Source: RBG-16-49-21 sp040768125 (GTDB lineage: Bacteria; Spirochaetota; UBA4802; UBA5550). From it: DNA of 64,000 bases. The notes under the pieces were generated by a model. That model was not told where the DNA came from. It saw nothing but the letters and a program-made list of their open reading frames with translations, and ran no database searches. The position numbers and the translations under genes were made by a program. This document shows, piece after piece, positions 8,665-18,150 of the stretch. Numbering within the stretch: the first letter of the stretch is position 1; each line of letters begins with the position of its first letter. Where the stretch lies: positions 372,001 to 436,000 of the forward strand of contig JAXGNG010000002.1 in the NCBI GenBank assembly GCA_040768125.1, in the 5' to 3' direction.

Positions 8665-9962
8665 TTTTGCCGCATCGCCCCTTTCCCGGTAATCATGAGG
8701 GCCGCGTGATATCCCGTGGCGATGGCGACCCCCCCGCCGGAGGCCTCCCTGATGGGGTTGTAGTCGCCGAGAATGGAACCCGCGCAGTAGAGATTGTTGA
8801 CCATGTTCCCCTTCGCGTCGATGGCCTTCAGGTTGTCGTCGGTCTGGACGCCGTATTCGAGGAAGGGATGACTCGAAGGTTCAAAAAAACGCGCGGCATA
8901 CCAGTCATTCCTCTTCTGAGGGGCGTTGACGGACAGATTCAGTACCGGTTCCTCGATCCTGTTGAATTCGCTCCTCAGGCCGCTGCTGAAGAAGCTCCCC
9001 GTGGCAAGCACAAAGGAGGACGAATGGTGGCGCGTGGTGCCGTAACTTTTGGTGTGAACATGATCAACCGAGCCGTTCACGATCTCGCCGCCCGTTACCG
9101 TGTCTCCGATGGAGAATTCACCCCCAAGGGCCGCGAATCGTCTTTTCAGTGCGTCATCGATCCTCATCCCCATGATCGACGGGGGCAGAGAGGGGACCTC
9201 GTAGATGATGCGTCCCGTCAACTCCTCGAGTCGTGCGTGGATTGCCCCGAAGTTGCGTATGCCGAGAAAAGAGGGGAGACAGACGATACCGGCCTTCCCC
9301 GCTACGGCGTTGATTTCGCCGGCGATGCGTGGAAGATATTTTTCCGTCTCGAAGATGCGCGCAAGGTCAATGGACCTGAATTCGTGGGGATTTCTTTCGG
9401 GCCGGGCCAGGCGGGGTATCCTTATGCGCCCCGTGATGATTTCGGTGTCGGCGAAAAGGGGCTGGCGCTTGAGCTGCTCCACCGCGATTTCCGCGTAGTA
9501 GTCGCGGTATCCCTCGAAGTTGAGTATCGCGATCGGGATTTTGTTCTCCCACGCGGAGCGGATGCGCTCGTTGAACACGCTCGCCTGGGAGAGGTACGTG
9601 GGCTTCAGGGTGCCGATTCCGGTAACGTGAAAGTGGTTTTCGCGGCCGTTGCGGTGAAGGGCGATATCGCCCACGGCGGCCTCGGAGATGAAGAACTCGA
9701 TTGCCTCGGCAACGACGGCGGTCCCTATTTTTGCGTAGGGGTGATGGTGATTGACCGCAGCGATCCCCTCGATGTATTCCAGGGGGGTCGCGACCGGGTT
9801 CTTTTCCGGGGTGTACCCGTAGAGGTCTATCGACCCCGATGAGAAATGAAGGGAATTGGCCCCTGAAGAAATGATGGCCGTGCGAAGGCCCTCGCGCCTG
9901 CATTTGATGCCGCAGGTGAGGCCCGCAAGGCCGCCGCCGATGATTAGACAGTCGTACGCCAT
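8661..9962 (-). CDS. glpB: Anaerobic glycerol-3-phosphate dehydrogenase subunit B
   Basis: About 433 aa beginning MAYDCLIIGGGLAGLTCG, a Rossmann FAD/NAD-binding motif. The open frame extends 42 codons further, but nothing upstream is conserved, and the ATG at 9962 fits the family start and leaves 20 bp after glpA. A C-terminal dinucleotide-binding block (NNLYCAGSILGDYNPIREAS) matches GlpB proteins. In known systems GlpB joins GlpA and GlpC in a membrane-associated complex that oxidises glycerol 3-phosphate to dihydroxyacetone phosphate under anaerobic conditions. Confidence 0.9.
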   Translation of the reverse strand: MAYDCLIIGGGLAGLTCGIKCRREGLRTAIISSGANSLHFSSGSIDLYGYTPEKNPVATPLEYIEGIAAVNHHHPYAKIGTAVVAEAIEFFISEAAVGDIALHRNGRENHFHVTGIGTLKPTYLSQASVFNERIRSAWENKIPIAILNFEGYRDYYAEIAVEQLKRQPLFADTEIITGRIRIPRLARPERNPHEFRSIDLARIFETEKYLPRIAGEINAVAGKAGIVCLPSFLGIRNFGAIHARLEELTGRIIYEVPSLPPSIMGMRIDDALKRRFAALGGEFSIGDTVTGGEIVNGSVDHVHTKSYGTTRHHSSSFVLATGSFFSSGLRSEFNRIEEPVLNLSVNAPQKRNDWYAARFFEPSSHPFLEYGVQTDDNLKAIDAKGNMVNNLYCAGSILGDYNPIREASGGGVAIATGYHAALMITGKGAMRQK

Positions 9963-9982
9963 GATTGAGTTCGTTACTCTCC

Positions 9983-11596
9983 CTAATCTTTCAGGTTGCC
10001 GAGCCCGAAAAGTCCCTCGTATATCCAGTAGGTGAATTCCGACTCCCTGAGCGAATCGCCCCAGAGGACCGGTTTCACGCCCTTCCACCTTTCTTCGAGG
10101 AAGTCCCTGAGCAGCTTCGCGGATTCAACCGGTGTCGCGGATCCGTACTCCTGGAACAGGCCTGCGGAACGGTAGGCGCAGAGTTCTCCCTGGCATGGTC
10201 CCATGCCGATCCGCGTTCTCCGTCGAAGGTCAACCAGGTCCCTGACGTTGAGTTTTCTCAGGGCGTACTCCACCTCGCCTTCGGTGACCATCTCGCATTC
10301 GCATATCAGGCGGTAATTTTTCCGGTCCCTTTTCAGGAACCCGTGAACGCGGTGCCCGTGTCGGTAGAGCGTGGAACCCACGACGGAGTTGGGGATGCCC
10401 GTGAAGGCCCTGACGGTTTTACCGCGTGACAGCTTTCGTTCGGAACCGGGCAGTGGAGTGCGATGGGTGGCGCAGCCCTTTTTCACGCCGAGCTTTTTCA
10501 CCGCCATGTCGACGGTCATTTCCGCCATGAGGCGGTAGGTCATGAGCTTGCCGCCGGCTATGGTGATGAAGCCGTCAAGCACGTCGCGTTCCGCGTGGTC
10601 GATAAGGACGATGCCACGGCTGATGTCCCGTCCGCTGGTTTCGCCCGATACCGCGACCAGCGGACGGACACCGGCGTAGGCCCTGAGCGCCCTTGCCCGG
10701 GAAACGTTCGGGATCAGTTTCTCGCCGTCGCCAAGAAGCACATCGATCTCGTCGTCGTCCACGGTAAGATACTCGATGCAGTTGTAATCTATCTGCCTCG
10801 ACGTGGTGCCGATGATCGAAACCGTATCCCCCGGGACAATGATATCGCCGTCCGCGGGAGGCCGGCAACGGTTGATGACGATGTTGTTGACGCGGTAGTC
10901 GATGATAAGCATGGATCCCTTCGAGGGAAACATTTTCAGCTCGATGCCCGCGGTTTCGCAAATGTGCTGCCCCCATACCCCCGAAGCGTTGATGACGATT
11001 GAACCATGGATTTCGAAGATATCGCCCCCGGCGGTCTGGCAACGGACGCCCAGGGCGCGTCCTCCCCCGGTCAGCACCTCGGTTACCTTTGTATGGTTGA
11101 AGACCCTGCCGCCGCGTTCCTCGGCGTCGAGAATATTCGACGACGTCAGTCGAAACGGGTCGACGATGCCGTCCGGTACATATATCGCGGACAGTATTTT
11201 CTCGTTGAGATTGGGTTCGAGGCGAAGGGCCTCGTTGATGCTGACGTCCTCGGTTTTAATGCCAGCGATCCTGCATCCCGCGATGAGGTCGTGGTGGTAC
11301 ATCGGGTCGTCGTCGGGGAGGGTGACGAATAGCCCCCCCGTGTCCTCAATGCAGTGCCGGGCGATGTGTTTCAGTATCCTGTTCTCGGAGATGCATTCCC
11401 TTGCGGATTCAAGGTCTTTCACGGCATAGCGCGCTCCGGAATGGAGGAGGCCGTGATTCCGCCCCGTGGCGCCATAGGCGATATCGTCCTTTTCGACGAG
11501 CGTGGCAGCTATGCCCCTCAGGGAGAGATCGCGTATAATGCCGGCTCCCGTAATACCCCCGCCGACAACGATGACTTCTGTCTCGATATTTTTCAT
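9983..11596 (-). CDS. glpA: Anaerobic glycerol-3-phosphate dehydrogenase, catalytic subunit A
   Basis: A 537-aa FAD-dependent catalytic subunit. It has GxGxxG as VGGGITGAGI (residues 11-20), the RNHGLLHSGARY substrate/FAD block, PDGIVDPFRL, the C-terminal flavin motif ITIAGGKLMTYRLMAE, and a BFD-like [2Fe-2S] domain with CEC and, about 45 residues later, CQGELC. That last domain separates GlpA from aerobic GlpD. It heads the glpABC operon; glpB follows after 20 bp. No glycerol facilitator or kinase is seen nearby. Confidence 0.93.
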   Translation of the reverse strand: MKNIETEVIVVGGGITGAGIIRDLSLRGIAATLVEKDDIAYGATGRNHGLLHSGARYAVKDLESARECISENRILKHIARHCIEDTGGLFVTLPDDDPMYHHDLIAGCRIAGIKTEDVSINEALRLEPNLNEKILSAIYVPDGIVDPFRLTSSNILDAEERGGRVFNHTKVTEVLTGGGRALGVRCQTAGGDIFEIHGSIVINASGVWGQHICETAGIELKMFPSKGSMLIIDYRVNNIVINRCRPPADGDIIVPGDTVSIIGTTSRQIDYNCIEYLTVDDDEIDVLLGDGEKLIPNVSRARALRAYAGVRPLVAVSGETSGRDISRGIVLIDHAERDVLDGFITIAGGKLMTYRLMAEMTVDMAVKKLGVKKGCATHRTPLPGSERKLSRGKTVRAFTGIPNSVVGSTLYRHGHRVHGFLKRDRKNYRLICECEMVTEGEVEYALRKLNVRDLVDLRRRTRIGMGPCQGELCAYRSAGLFQEYGSATPVESAKLLRDFLEERWKGVKPVLWGDSLRESEFTYWIYEGLFGLGNLKD

Positions 11597-11756
11597 TGAT
11601 GTGATTTCACCGGCGGCCGAAGTTCTTCAGCGAGGCCTCCGGCGTGACGGAAAAGTGCGGTGCATCGCCGCGGTGGACAATGATGCCTCCGCGAAGGACC
11701 TGTCGAAAGATACCATGACAGCAAATGCCGGAATGCGTCAAGGAAAAATGGAAGGA

Positions 11757-12743
11757 TTAATGGATTTCCGGTCCGTCGGCGTTTCCCCTGTCGCTTCCCG
11801 TTACTTTTCTGTTGTCAATCAACACTTCGAGCTCTTTGCCGCTGAACCGGTACCGCTGCGCGCAAAAGGCGCAGGTGACCTCCGCCCCGTTGTCGCGTTC
11901 CCGCATCTCTTTCAGTTCGTCCATGCTGACGTGGGCCAGGATGTCGAGTATCAGCCTCCTGCTGCAGCGGCATGCGGACTTCAGGGGTTGGGACCCAAGG
12001 ATGGTCAGGGGTTCGCCGCCGAAAAGGGCCGCGAGGAACGCTTCCATGGGTTCGCCGTCTTTCAGTTTTTCGCCAAGGGAACGTTCCATCGTGGTGATGG
12101 CATTCTCCACCCGTGCCACCGACGTTTCAGGCGTATCCGGGAGGGTCTGGATGAGGACGCCCCCGGAGGAAGTGATGCCGCCGTCGTTCCCCAGGGTGAG
12201 GCCGATGATGAGGGCCGAGGGGACCTGCTCGGATATCGTCAGGTACCGTGCGACATCCGCGGCAACGTCGCCCGCCTCGAGGTGGATGACGCCGGAGTAG
12301 GGCTCTCCATGGCCTGTTTCCCTTCGTACCGTAAGGAGGCCAGCGCCGATGCTTTTAGAAAAGCTGATGGTGTCCAGTTCACCGGTTTCATCGGGACGGG
12401 GATTTCCGGCATAGGCCCGGATGTTCCCTCGGGCATCGGCCTGGGCATGCAGCTCCCTGATGGGACCGCTTCCCTCTATCCGGAGGACCAGGCTCTGGTC
12501 CGAAAGAGGTTTCAGGGTGGCGCTCAGAAGGGCCGTAGCGGTGATCGTCCTTCCCATCGCGACCGTTGCGTTTGGCGTGGTGCCGTGAAGGGAGGTGATT
12601 ATCCGCACGGTTTCGAGCGTGGTGGCGGTGTAGGCCCTCAGGCCCAGGCCCTCGCAGAGGTAGCGCGTCAGGGTGTCGGTCCCTCTCAGGTCGTTACCCG
12701 GGGCAGAAGTCGCGGCATGGGAATGGCCGGTTGACATGGTCAT
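11757..12743 (-). CDS. hslO: Redox-regulated chaperone Hsp33
   Basis: A 328-aa holdase chaperone activated by oxidation. The C-terminal zinc switch is intact: Cys258-x-Cys260 (ACRCS) and Cys291-x2-Cys294 (TCAFC). The N-terminal domain carries the usual MGRTITATALLSATLK and ...EQVPSALIIGL segments. Its start overlaps the stop of an upstream Cys-rich exported protein by 4 bp (ATGA). A second ATG two codons in is equally possible. It acts in the cytoplasm, protecting proteins under oxidative stress. Confidence 0.93.
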   Translation of the reverse strand: MTMSTGHSHAATSAPGNDLRGTDTLTRYLCEGLGLRAYTATTLETVRIITSLHGTTPNATVAMGRTITATALLSATLKPLSDQSLVLRIEGSGPIRELHAQADARGNIRAYAGNPRPDETGELDTISFSKSIGAGLLTVRRETGHGEPYSGVIHLEAGDVAADVARYLTISEQVPSALIIGLTLGNDGGITSSGGVLIQTLPDTPETSVARVENAITTMERSLGEKLKDGEPMEAFLAALFGGEPLTILGSQPLKSACRCSRRLILDILAHVSMDELKEMRERDNGAEVTCAFCAQRYRFSGKELEVLIDNRKVTGSDRGNADGPEIH

Positions 12744-13891
12744 TTTTCACCGATCCTGATACAACCCTTGCCAGGCTGGGAGCAGGAGTATCCGCAATTG
12801 ATATTTTCATCGGAGCAGCAAGAATCGAGGAAGATATCCCATCGTGCGCGCTCCCTTGAATACAAGAGAAAGGCCCGGACAACGCATTCATAGACGACAC
12901 GACGTGTCACGAGCCCGGGTTTTCCATCCTTAACGGATTCCCCGGGTTCATCTATTGAGAAAAGGACCCGCCCCGTCAGGGGTATCTTCGTGCGGTATGC
13001 CTCTGGCTCTCCCCTGGAGATGATCTCCAGCTTCTCGATGTCGACGTTCCCCTTCTTGAGTCCGTATTCCTCCGCCAGGGATTTCTTCAGCAGTTGAAGG
13101 GCTTCCTCGTCATTGACTTCCGGCAAGGAGCCGTCGGTTGAGAGGTTCCTGCACATCGTCGGGATAAAGCACTCAACCCGGTCCTTTCCCCTGAAGACGC
13201 AGGCATCGCCCGCGTAGCGCCATTCCCCGCCCGAATTCTCAAGGGTAGAGCGCATGAGGCATTCATAGGTGGAAAGGGTATTGGTGAGATCGTCATTACG
13301 GGAAATGACGGCCCGCGAGGTCACCAGGGTGCGGGCCGTACATCGTTCCCTGGACGCTGTTTTTTTCAACACCACGACCTCCTTCACTACCCACCCTGGG
13401 CGGCGTTCAACGAGGCCCTGGCGGACCAGGGAGAGAGCCGTTTTGTCGTCAAGGGCGGGTAGTTTCTTTTTCGGCGCCCCGACTTCCTTCGATACCGTTT
13501 TTTCAATGCGATCGAAGATCCATTCTGTTTCAAGGCGGTAATAATGGGCATCCCATATGTCACGAAGGGGAAGACCGCATTCGTTGATGATGATATCGAC
13601 CGTTACGCGATGGACCTGCGAGGGGACCGCTATTCCGCCCTTCATTACGCTGCCGTTGCGCACACCACCGGCGTACGTGACTCTGCGTTCCGTCGTCCCA
13701 TCGGGCTGTTGATAGACTGTGCGGAAATCGGCGAGAACCCGCTTTCCGGTCACGGCGCCAATCTTGCCGGGAGGGGGCGAGGGCCCGACACCAGCGGCGG
13801 GCGGCGCGGCGGTGATCATGCCTCCGCCGGTGATGAAAGCGGAGAGGAGGACGGTAATCCAGATGAGGGCTCGTGACGTGTGATGTCCCAT
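12740..13891 (-). CDS. Exported protein with cysteine-rich C terminus, unknown function
   Basis: About 383 aa. The ATG at 13891 is preferred over 13903 because GGAGAAAG sits immediately before it. The N terminus (MGHHTSRALIWITVLLSAF) is a signal peptide, cleaved probably near ITAAP. The middle contains two similar-looking stretches (an FDRIEKTVSKEV region and a later LLKKSLAEEYGLKKGN region) but no family that I recognise. The last 25 residues hold five cysteines (SCCS, NCGYSC, GC), which suggests disulfides or metal binding outside the cytoplasm. It is coupled to hslO by a 4-bp overlap. Confidence 0.65.
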   Translation of the reverse strand: MGHHTSRALIWITVLLSAFITGGGMITAAPPAAGVGPSPPPGKIGAVTGKRVLADFRTVYQQPDGTTERRVTYAGGVRNGSVMKGGIAVPSQVHRVTVDIIINECGLPLRDIWDAHYYRLETEWIFDRIEKTVSKEVGAPKKKLPALDDKTALSLVRQGLVERRPGWVVKEVVVLKKTASRERCTARTLVTSRAVISRNDDLTNTLSTYECLMRSTLENSGGEWRYAGDACVFRGKDRVECFIPTMCRNLSTDGSLPEVNDEEALQLLKKSLAEEYGLKKGNVDIEKLEIISRGEPEAYRTKIPLTGRVLFSIDEPGESVKDGKPGLVTRRVVYECVVRAFLLYSRERARWDIFLDSCCSDENINCGYSCSQPGKGCIRIGEK

Positions 13892-13924
13892 TGCTTTCTC
13901 CATGGCGAACAGGTCGCCGATAAT

Positions 13925-14947
13925 TCAGGCATCCCGGGCGATGAGTACGCCGGATGCCTCGACCACCGTGAAACGTATCCCGCTGAGATTAAAAAAACGT
14001 TGTATGTGACGTAGATTTTCACTGCGGTAGCCGATATATTCCCCGGTGTTGCGGGAGGGTATGAGAAACCTGATCGTGCGCACATTGTCATTGCAAGACA
14101 GGTGCTCACGGGCCAGTACCATCATCTCGTCCCTCCGGAAGCGCGACTTGACGAGGTGTCCGAAAGAGGGGTGGTAGGGGCCGGCGATTACCGCGTGCGC
14201 CCTTTCCGGCGTGAAGGGGTGTATGCCCATCCTGATGACCGGTATGCGGCGGAGAACGAAGATGCCGTAAATATCCCTGCAGAGCTCTATCGCTTCCTCC
14301 AGATCGAGGGGAAAGTATTCCCCCTTTCTGTACCTCTCTTCGAGGACGGTGCCGCGGATAACGACAGTGGGATATATCCGGACAGCGGCGGGGACAAGGC
14401 CGGCCGCTATGCGCGCCGAACGAAGGGCTGAAGGCCTGGTTTCCCCAGGGAGTCCCGGCATCAGCTGTATCACGAGGTCGATGCCATGCCGCTGGATGGC
14501 CTCAACGGCAGCGTAGGTAGTCCCGGTGTCATGGCCGCGTCCCGAGGACTCGAGGACAGCGTCGTCGAAGCTCTGGACTCCCAGCTCGATCGTCGATACA
14601 CCCCGGTCCCGGAGAAAACGGAGGATTTCATCGGTGATACAATCCGGGCGCGTTGAGAGGCGGATGCCCTGGATGACGTTGGCTTCGAGGTGTCTCCGGG
14701 CCCTCGCGAGATAGGCTTCCTGGATGCGGCGATCCATGGCGGTGAAACTGCCGCCGAAAAATGCTAGTTCAACACGGTCCACGGAGGACCCGATATGCGC
14801 AGAGTACTCCGACACCAGGGCGTCGACATGGTCGGGAGAGGGTGGGGCCGCCTGTCCCGTGGCGGCCCACTGGTTGCAGAAAACGCAACGATGCGGGCAC
14901 CCGGAATGAGGGATGAAGACGGGAATAGTGATGCGCTTTTTAGCCAT
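13925..14947 (-). CDS. Radical SAM protein (Elp3/YhcC-like)
   Basis: About 340 aa, starting MAKKRITIPVFIPHSGCP. The cluster motif CPHRCVFC (Cys17/21/24, CX3CX2C) defines radical SAM chemistry. It is followed by FFGGSFTAMD, RLSTRPDCI, IELGVQSFDD and QLMPGLPGET, which match the Elp3/HemN-like branch. An in-frame upstream extension of 47 codons to 15088 lacks conserved sequence and is rejected. Relatives in many anaerobes and spirochaetes are annotated only as radical SAM proteins. The C-terminal part is not a GNAT domain, so this is not full Elp3. The substrate is unknown. Confidence 0.85.
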   Translation of the reverse strand: MAKKRITIPVFIPHSGCPHRCVFCNQWAATGQAAPPSPDHVDALVSEYSAHIGSSVDRVELAFFGGSFTAMDRRIQEAYLARARRHLEANVIQGIRLSTRPDCITDEILRFLRDRGVSTIELGVQSFDDAVLESSGRGHDTGTTYAAVEAIQRHGIDLVIQLMPGLPGETRPSALRSARIAAGLVPAAVRIYPTVVIRGTVLEERYRKGEYFPLDLEEAIELCRDIYGIFVLRRIPVIRMGIHPFTPERAHAVIAGPYHPSFGHLVKSRFRRDEMMVLAREHLSCNDNVRTIRFLIPSRNTGEYIGYRSENLRHIQRFFNLSGIRFTVVEASGVLIARDA

Positions 14948-15065
14948 GATACAAAACCGGCACTGAGTGGCGACTGACGGCAATCGGCCGTCGGTATCGA
15001 GCCTAGATGGTGGTTTCGAATATTCAAGGATTTTTTCAAAAAGATTGGCCACATTATAAAAAATA

Positions 15066-15094
15066 TTGACATTGCGGCGCCATTTCAATTAATG
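15066..15094 (+). promoter_or_regulatory. Promoter of the fmdB-family gene
   Basis: TTGACA at 15066-15071, a 17-bp spacer and TTAATG at 15089-15094, about 50 bp before the start codon. The same TTGACA-N17-TTAATG arrangement recurs upstream of tatA. Confidence 0.5.
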
Positions 15095-15145
15095 CCACGC
15101 AAGGGCTCTTGCCCGTAATCGCATCAGGGAAAGGGAGTATAGGGT

Positions 15146-15424
15146 ATGCCCACATATGAATACGAATGCCTTGAGTGCAAAGACAGGTTCGAGCTTTTCC
15201 AGTCGATGAACGACGAGCCGGTTCGCACGTGCGCGAAGTGCAACGGCAGGGTACGGAAGCTCTTCAGCTCAGCCGGGATCATATTCAAGGGATCCGGATT
15301 TTACGTGAATGATTACAAGAACCCAGGGAAAAAAGAAGGTGCGGGTTCCTCGTCGGAAGGCGCGTTGTGTCCTGCCGCCGGGAACTGTTCGGCAACCTGC
15401 CCCGCCGGGGCTTCGTCGGAGTGA
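15146..15424 (+). CDS. FmdB-family zinc-ribbon protein
   Basis: A 92-aa small protein. MPTYEYECLECKDRFE with Cys8/11 and Cys29/32 forms the FmdB/CxxC-CxxC-SSSS zinc ribbon, followed by the family's SSAGIIFKGSGFYVNDYK segment and a low-complexity Gly/Ser/Ala tail with three more cysteines. FmdB was named as a regulator of formamidase in Methylophilus, but most members have no known role. It is divergent from the radical SAM gene and closed by a terminator. Confidence 0.9.
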   Translation: MPTYEYECLECKDRFELFQSMNDEPVRTCAKCNGRVRKLFSSAGIIFKGSGFYVNDYKNPGKKEGAGSSSEGALCPAAGNCSATCPAGASSE

Positions 15425-15462
15425 GTGCCGGCCAATAAAGCCCATGTCCATGCTGTTGCTGC

Positions 15463-15492
15463 AAGAGCGCTCCGCGAGGGGCGCTCTTTTTT
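15463..15492 (+). terminator. Intrinsic terminator after the fmdB-family gene
   Basis: Stem AAGAGCGC / GCGCTCTT, a 10-nt loop, then TTTT. It lies about 40 bp after the stop and just before the convergent end of the next gene. Confidence 0.85.
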
Positions 15493-15502
15493 GTATAGGC
15501 AC

Positions 15503-17368
15503 TTACTTTCTCGATTTAACTTTTTTCATCATCTGGGATTTTTTCTGGGTATACAGGGACATCAGGTATTTTTCAATGTTGAGCAGCGCCTGCGGGGTCA
15601 TTTTTTCATCCTTTATCTTTTCACCCGCAAGGGAATCGATGAATTCGCGGATGAGCTCCGGGGACTGGACCAGATCAGTATCGACCATAAGGTATTCGAT
15701 GTCCGGGATCAGGTAAAGCTGGCTCCGGTTTGGGTAGAGCACTTTCCGCGCATTGTAAATCGGGATCACGATTTTCAGGTTGAGCTTCCTGACATCCTGG
15801 ATTATCGTTTCTATCCGGTCCTCGTTGGCGGGAAGGAGGTCAATGTGGTTCGAAAGGGGGATTATTTTCTGGCCGCTGTTTCTGATTTTATTGAGTATGT
15901 TTTTTGCCTCTCCGGTCGCCATGGGACGATAGGCCTCATGGTCATGGCCCTGCTGCCGGGTGGTTCCCGCGTGTGAATCTTCCTTCCTCGACGAGAAAAT
16001 AGACCTGAAGAAATCGGTAATCGATTCAAATATCGATTTGTTTTTTTTCACCTCGCGCTCATCGCGCTCCACCGCCGCCCCGAGGGCAAGGCTGTTCTGG
16101 TAATTGTCGTACTCATCGATCATGCGTCGCATTCGGTTGATCGACTCAACGTTGCCGATGAAGGCCTTCGCCCGCTCCTCGGAGCCCATGAGATTCCTTC
16201 CCGCGTTGAAGAGTATGCCGGTCTCGTCCAGGATCCTTTCCTTTTCCGTTTGGGTCGCGCCGGCGAGGGCGTCCGGACCCGAAACGACAAGGGCGTGGAG
16301 TTCCTCCATGCGCGAAAGAAGCCGGTCGCCGTCGATGAGGTAATGCACCCCGTCTTCATCCCTGAAGAGGGCGATCCTGTGCTGGGGTCCCTGCGCGCCG
16401 GCCCATTCGATGACGGACTGCTCGGTGAGCCCGTTGAAAAGCGATGTGATCGCCGAGACGGAACAGAACCGGCTTTCCCTCACGTGCGCGGCGATATCGG
16501 CGCCTGCGGTGACGATTGGATCGATCAGGGTTTCCACCTTGAGAAGGCAGGAGCGCAGGGAGTTGAAATTCTTGACCTCGGTCTGCTCCGCGTTGGAAAG
16601 AGAGGGGAATATATCCTGCAGAAGAACACTCAGTATGTAGTCCAGTTTCGTATCGCGGTAGTCGCTGAATTCGGCATTGAGAATCCCGAAATTTTTCAGG
16701 CGCCGGAGGACGGGGGCGGTGTGGTGCGCGATCACCTTGTTGAGGCGCTCCATGGTGAGGGCGTCCTTGACCGACTCGTAGTTGTCCCTGTGGAAGCAGA
16801 AATCCTCGGCAGTTTCAACGCCCTGACGGTCGATTGAATAATGCTTGTAGGTGAACACTCCGGTATTGAGCTCGCCCTTGATGGCCTGCGTGAGGAGGGC
16901 GCGTTCACCGGTTTTTCTCAAAAGCTTGGTGAGATTGAAAAGCCTGAACTGGGATATGAGCTCGAGAAAATTACGGGCCGATACGCGGTTGCGCTCGTTC
17001 TGTATCCGGTTGAATTCATCGTGGCTAAGCAGTATCGAGAATTCCCTGTTTTCCGCTATCGAAAGCTTTTTGGATTCCGGTTCGACGGCAAACGAGAACG
17101 AGACAATGCTTTTAACCTCGCCGGGATAGGTTTTCGTGAGAATTGTCATGTGATTGACGATCATCTTGTTGCGGGCGATGGTGAAGGGAATCTTTATGTT
17201 TCGCGACGTCTTCAGATCCTCCATCGTCGCGAGGCGTCCCAGACCCGTTGTGAGATAATTGGTCTGGAATGCCATGATCTCGTTGAGGACCTCAAAGATA
17301 TGCGGCTCGCGCGCGATGTGCGAGTGAAGGAAGGGGAATCTTTTGTCCTGTACGTTTTCTTTCGGCAT
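15503..17368 (-). CDS. Large protein of unknown function
   Basis: A 621-aa soluble protein from ATG 17368, or 633 aa from ATG 17404; neither start has a clear ribosome site. There is no signal peptide or membrane segment. Residues about 1-380 are alpha-helical with no motif that I recognise. About 400-470 is charged and low-complexity (EREVKKNKSIFESITDFFRSIF). The last 130 residues form a compact alternating alpha/beta region (KIIPLSNHIDLLP, KLNLKIVIPIYN, LYLIPDIEYLMVDTDLV) reminiscent of a small nucleotide or sensor fold, without proof. It may be lineage-restricted. It is convergent with fmdB and transcribed alone. Confidence 0.7.
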   Translation of the reverse strand: MPKENVQDKRFPFLHSHIAREPHIFEVLNEIMAFQTNYLTTGLGRLATMEDLKTSRNIKIPFTIARNKMIVNHMTILTKTYPGEVKSIVSFSFAVEPESKKLSIAENREFSILLSHDEFNRIQNERNRVSARNFLELISQFRLFNLTKLLRKTGERALLTQAIKGELNTGVFTYKHYSIDRQGVETAEDFCFHRDNYESVKDALTMERLNKVIAHHTAPVLRRLKNFGILNAEFSDYRDTKLDYILSVLLQDIFPSLSNAEQTEVKNFNSLRSCLLKVETLIDPIVTAGADIAAHVRESRFCSVSAITSLFNGLTEQSVIEWAGAQGPQHRIALFRDEDGVHYLIDGDRLLSRMEELHALVVSGPDALAGATQTEKERILDETGILFNAGRNLMGSEERAKAFIGNVESINRMRRMIDEYDNYQNSLALGAAVERDEREVKKNKSIFESITDFFRSIFSSRKEDSHAGTTRQQGHDHEAYRPMATGEAKNILNKIRNSGQKIIPLSNHIDLLPANEDRIETIIQDVRKLNLKIVIPIYNARKVLYPNRSQLYLIPDIEYLMVDTDLVQSPELIREFIDSLAGEKIKDEKMTPQALLNIEKYLMSLYTQKKSQMMKKVKSRK

Positions 17369-17520
17369 GATCGTTTGACATGAAAGAGGCCGTTTCACGG
17401 CCATTTTTTCGGCGCGCGACGACGCGGTGCCGATTCGCCCACAAGGATGAAATCCCCGCAGGGAGCCCTTGTCGCGACGGTATCAATGATTGGAAATCAA
17501 AGGGGCTTTTGTCAATACTT

Positions 17521-18150
17521 TTAACGCTCCCCCGGACCGTGGATCATCGGAACAAAACGGACGTAGGTGACGGTTTTCCTCGTCACATTGCCGTTTCGTT
17601 TTGTGAGGGTCACCAGTTCCTGGGCGTAATCCCCCACGGGAGCGACCAGTATGCCTCCCCCTGCGAGCTGGTCGATGAGACTCTGGGGGATCGAAGGCGG
17701 CGCGGCGGTGAGAATTATCACGTCGAAGGGCGCCTCATCGGGCCAGCCCCCGTATCCATCGCCGATGCGCACCTGGACGTTGTCATAGCCAAGTTCTTTC
17801 AGCTTCAACCGCGCGCTTTTACCCAGGGGCTCGACGATCTCTATGCTGAATACCGATTTCGCGAGAAGGGAAAGGATAGCGGCCTGGTAACCGGAGCCCG
17901 TGCCGATTTCGAGGATTTTCTCGTCCCCCTGGAGATCACAGAGCTCGGTCATGAGGGCCACGATATAGGGCTGGGAAATGGTCTGCCCGTGGCCTATGGG
18001 CAGGGGGTGATCCTCGTAGGCGCTTGCGTGATGGTGACCCGGCACGAATTTATGGCGTTCTACCTCCCGCATGGCCCTGAGCACGCCCTCGTCCCTGACG
18101 CCGCGGTCTTCTATCTGGGTTTTCACCATGCGCTCGCGAAGCTGTTCCAT
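17521..18150 (-). CDS. pcm: Protein-L-isoaspartate O-methyltransferase
   Basis: A 209-aa enzyme that methylates isoaspartyl residues to repair damaged proteins. Family blocks: FVPGHHHASAYEDHPLPIGHGQTISQP, the SAM-binding EIGTGSGYQAAILS and the DVIILTAAPPSIP loop. The ATG at 18150 has a strong GGAGGAGAG upstream and gives the usual length. In-frame starts at 18303 and 18414 exist. The 18303 form would add a hydrophobic segment ending in VPSC, which resembles a lipoprotein signal, so an exported form cannot be excluded. Confidence 0.88.
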   Translation of the reverse strand: MEQLRERMVKTQIEDRGVRDEGVLRAMREVERHKFVPGHHHASAYEDHPLPIGHGQTISQPYIVALMTELCDLQGDEKILEIGTGSGYQAAILSLLAKSVFSIEIVEPLGKSARLKLKELGYDNVQVRIGDGYGGWPDEAPFDVIILTAAPPSIPQSLIDQLAGGGILVAPVGDYAQELVTLTKRNGNVTRKTVTYVRFVPMIHGPGER

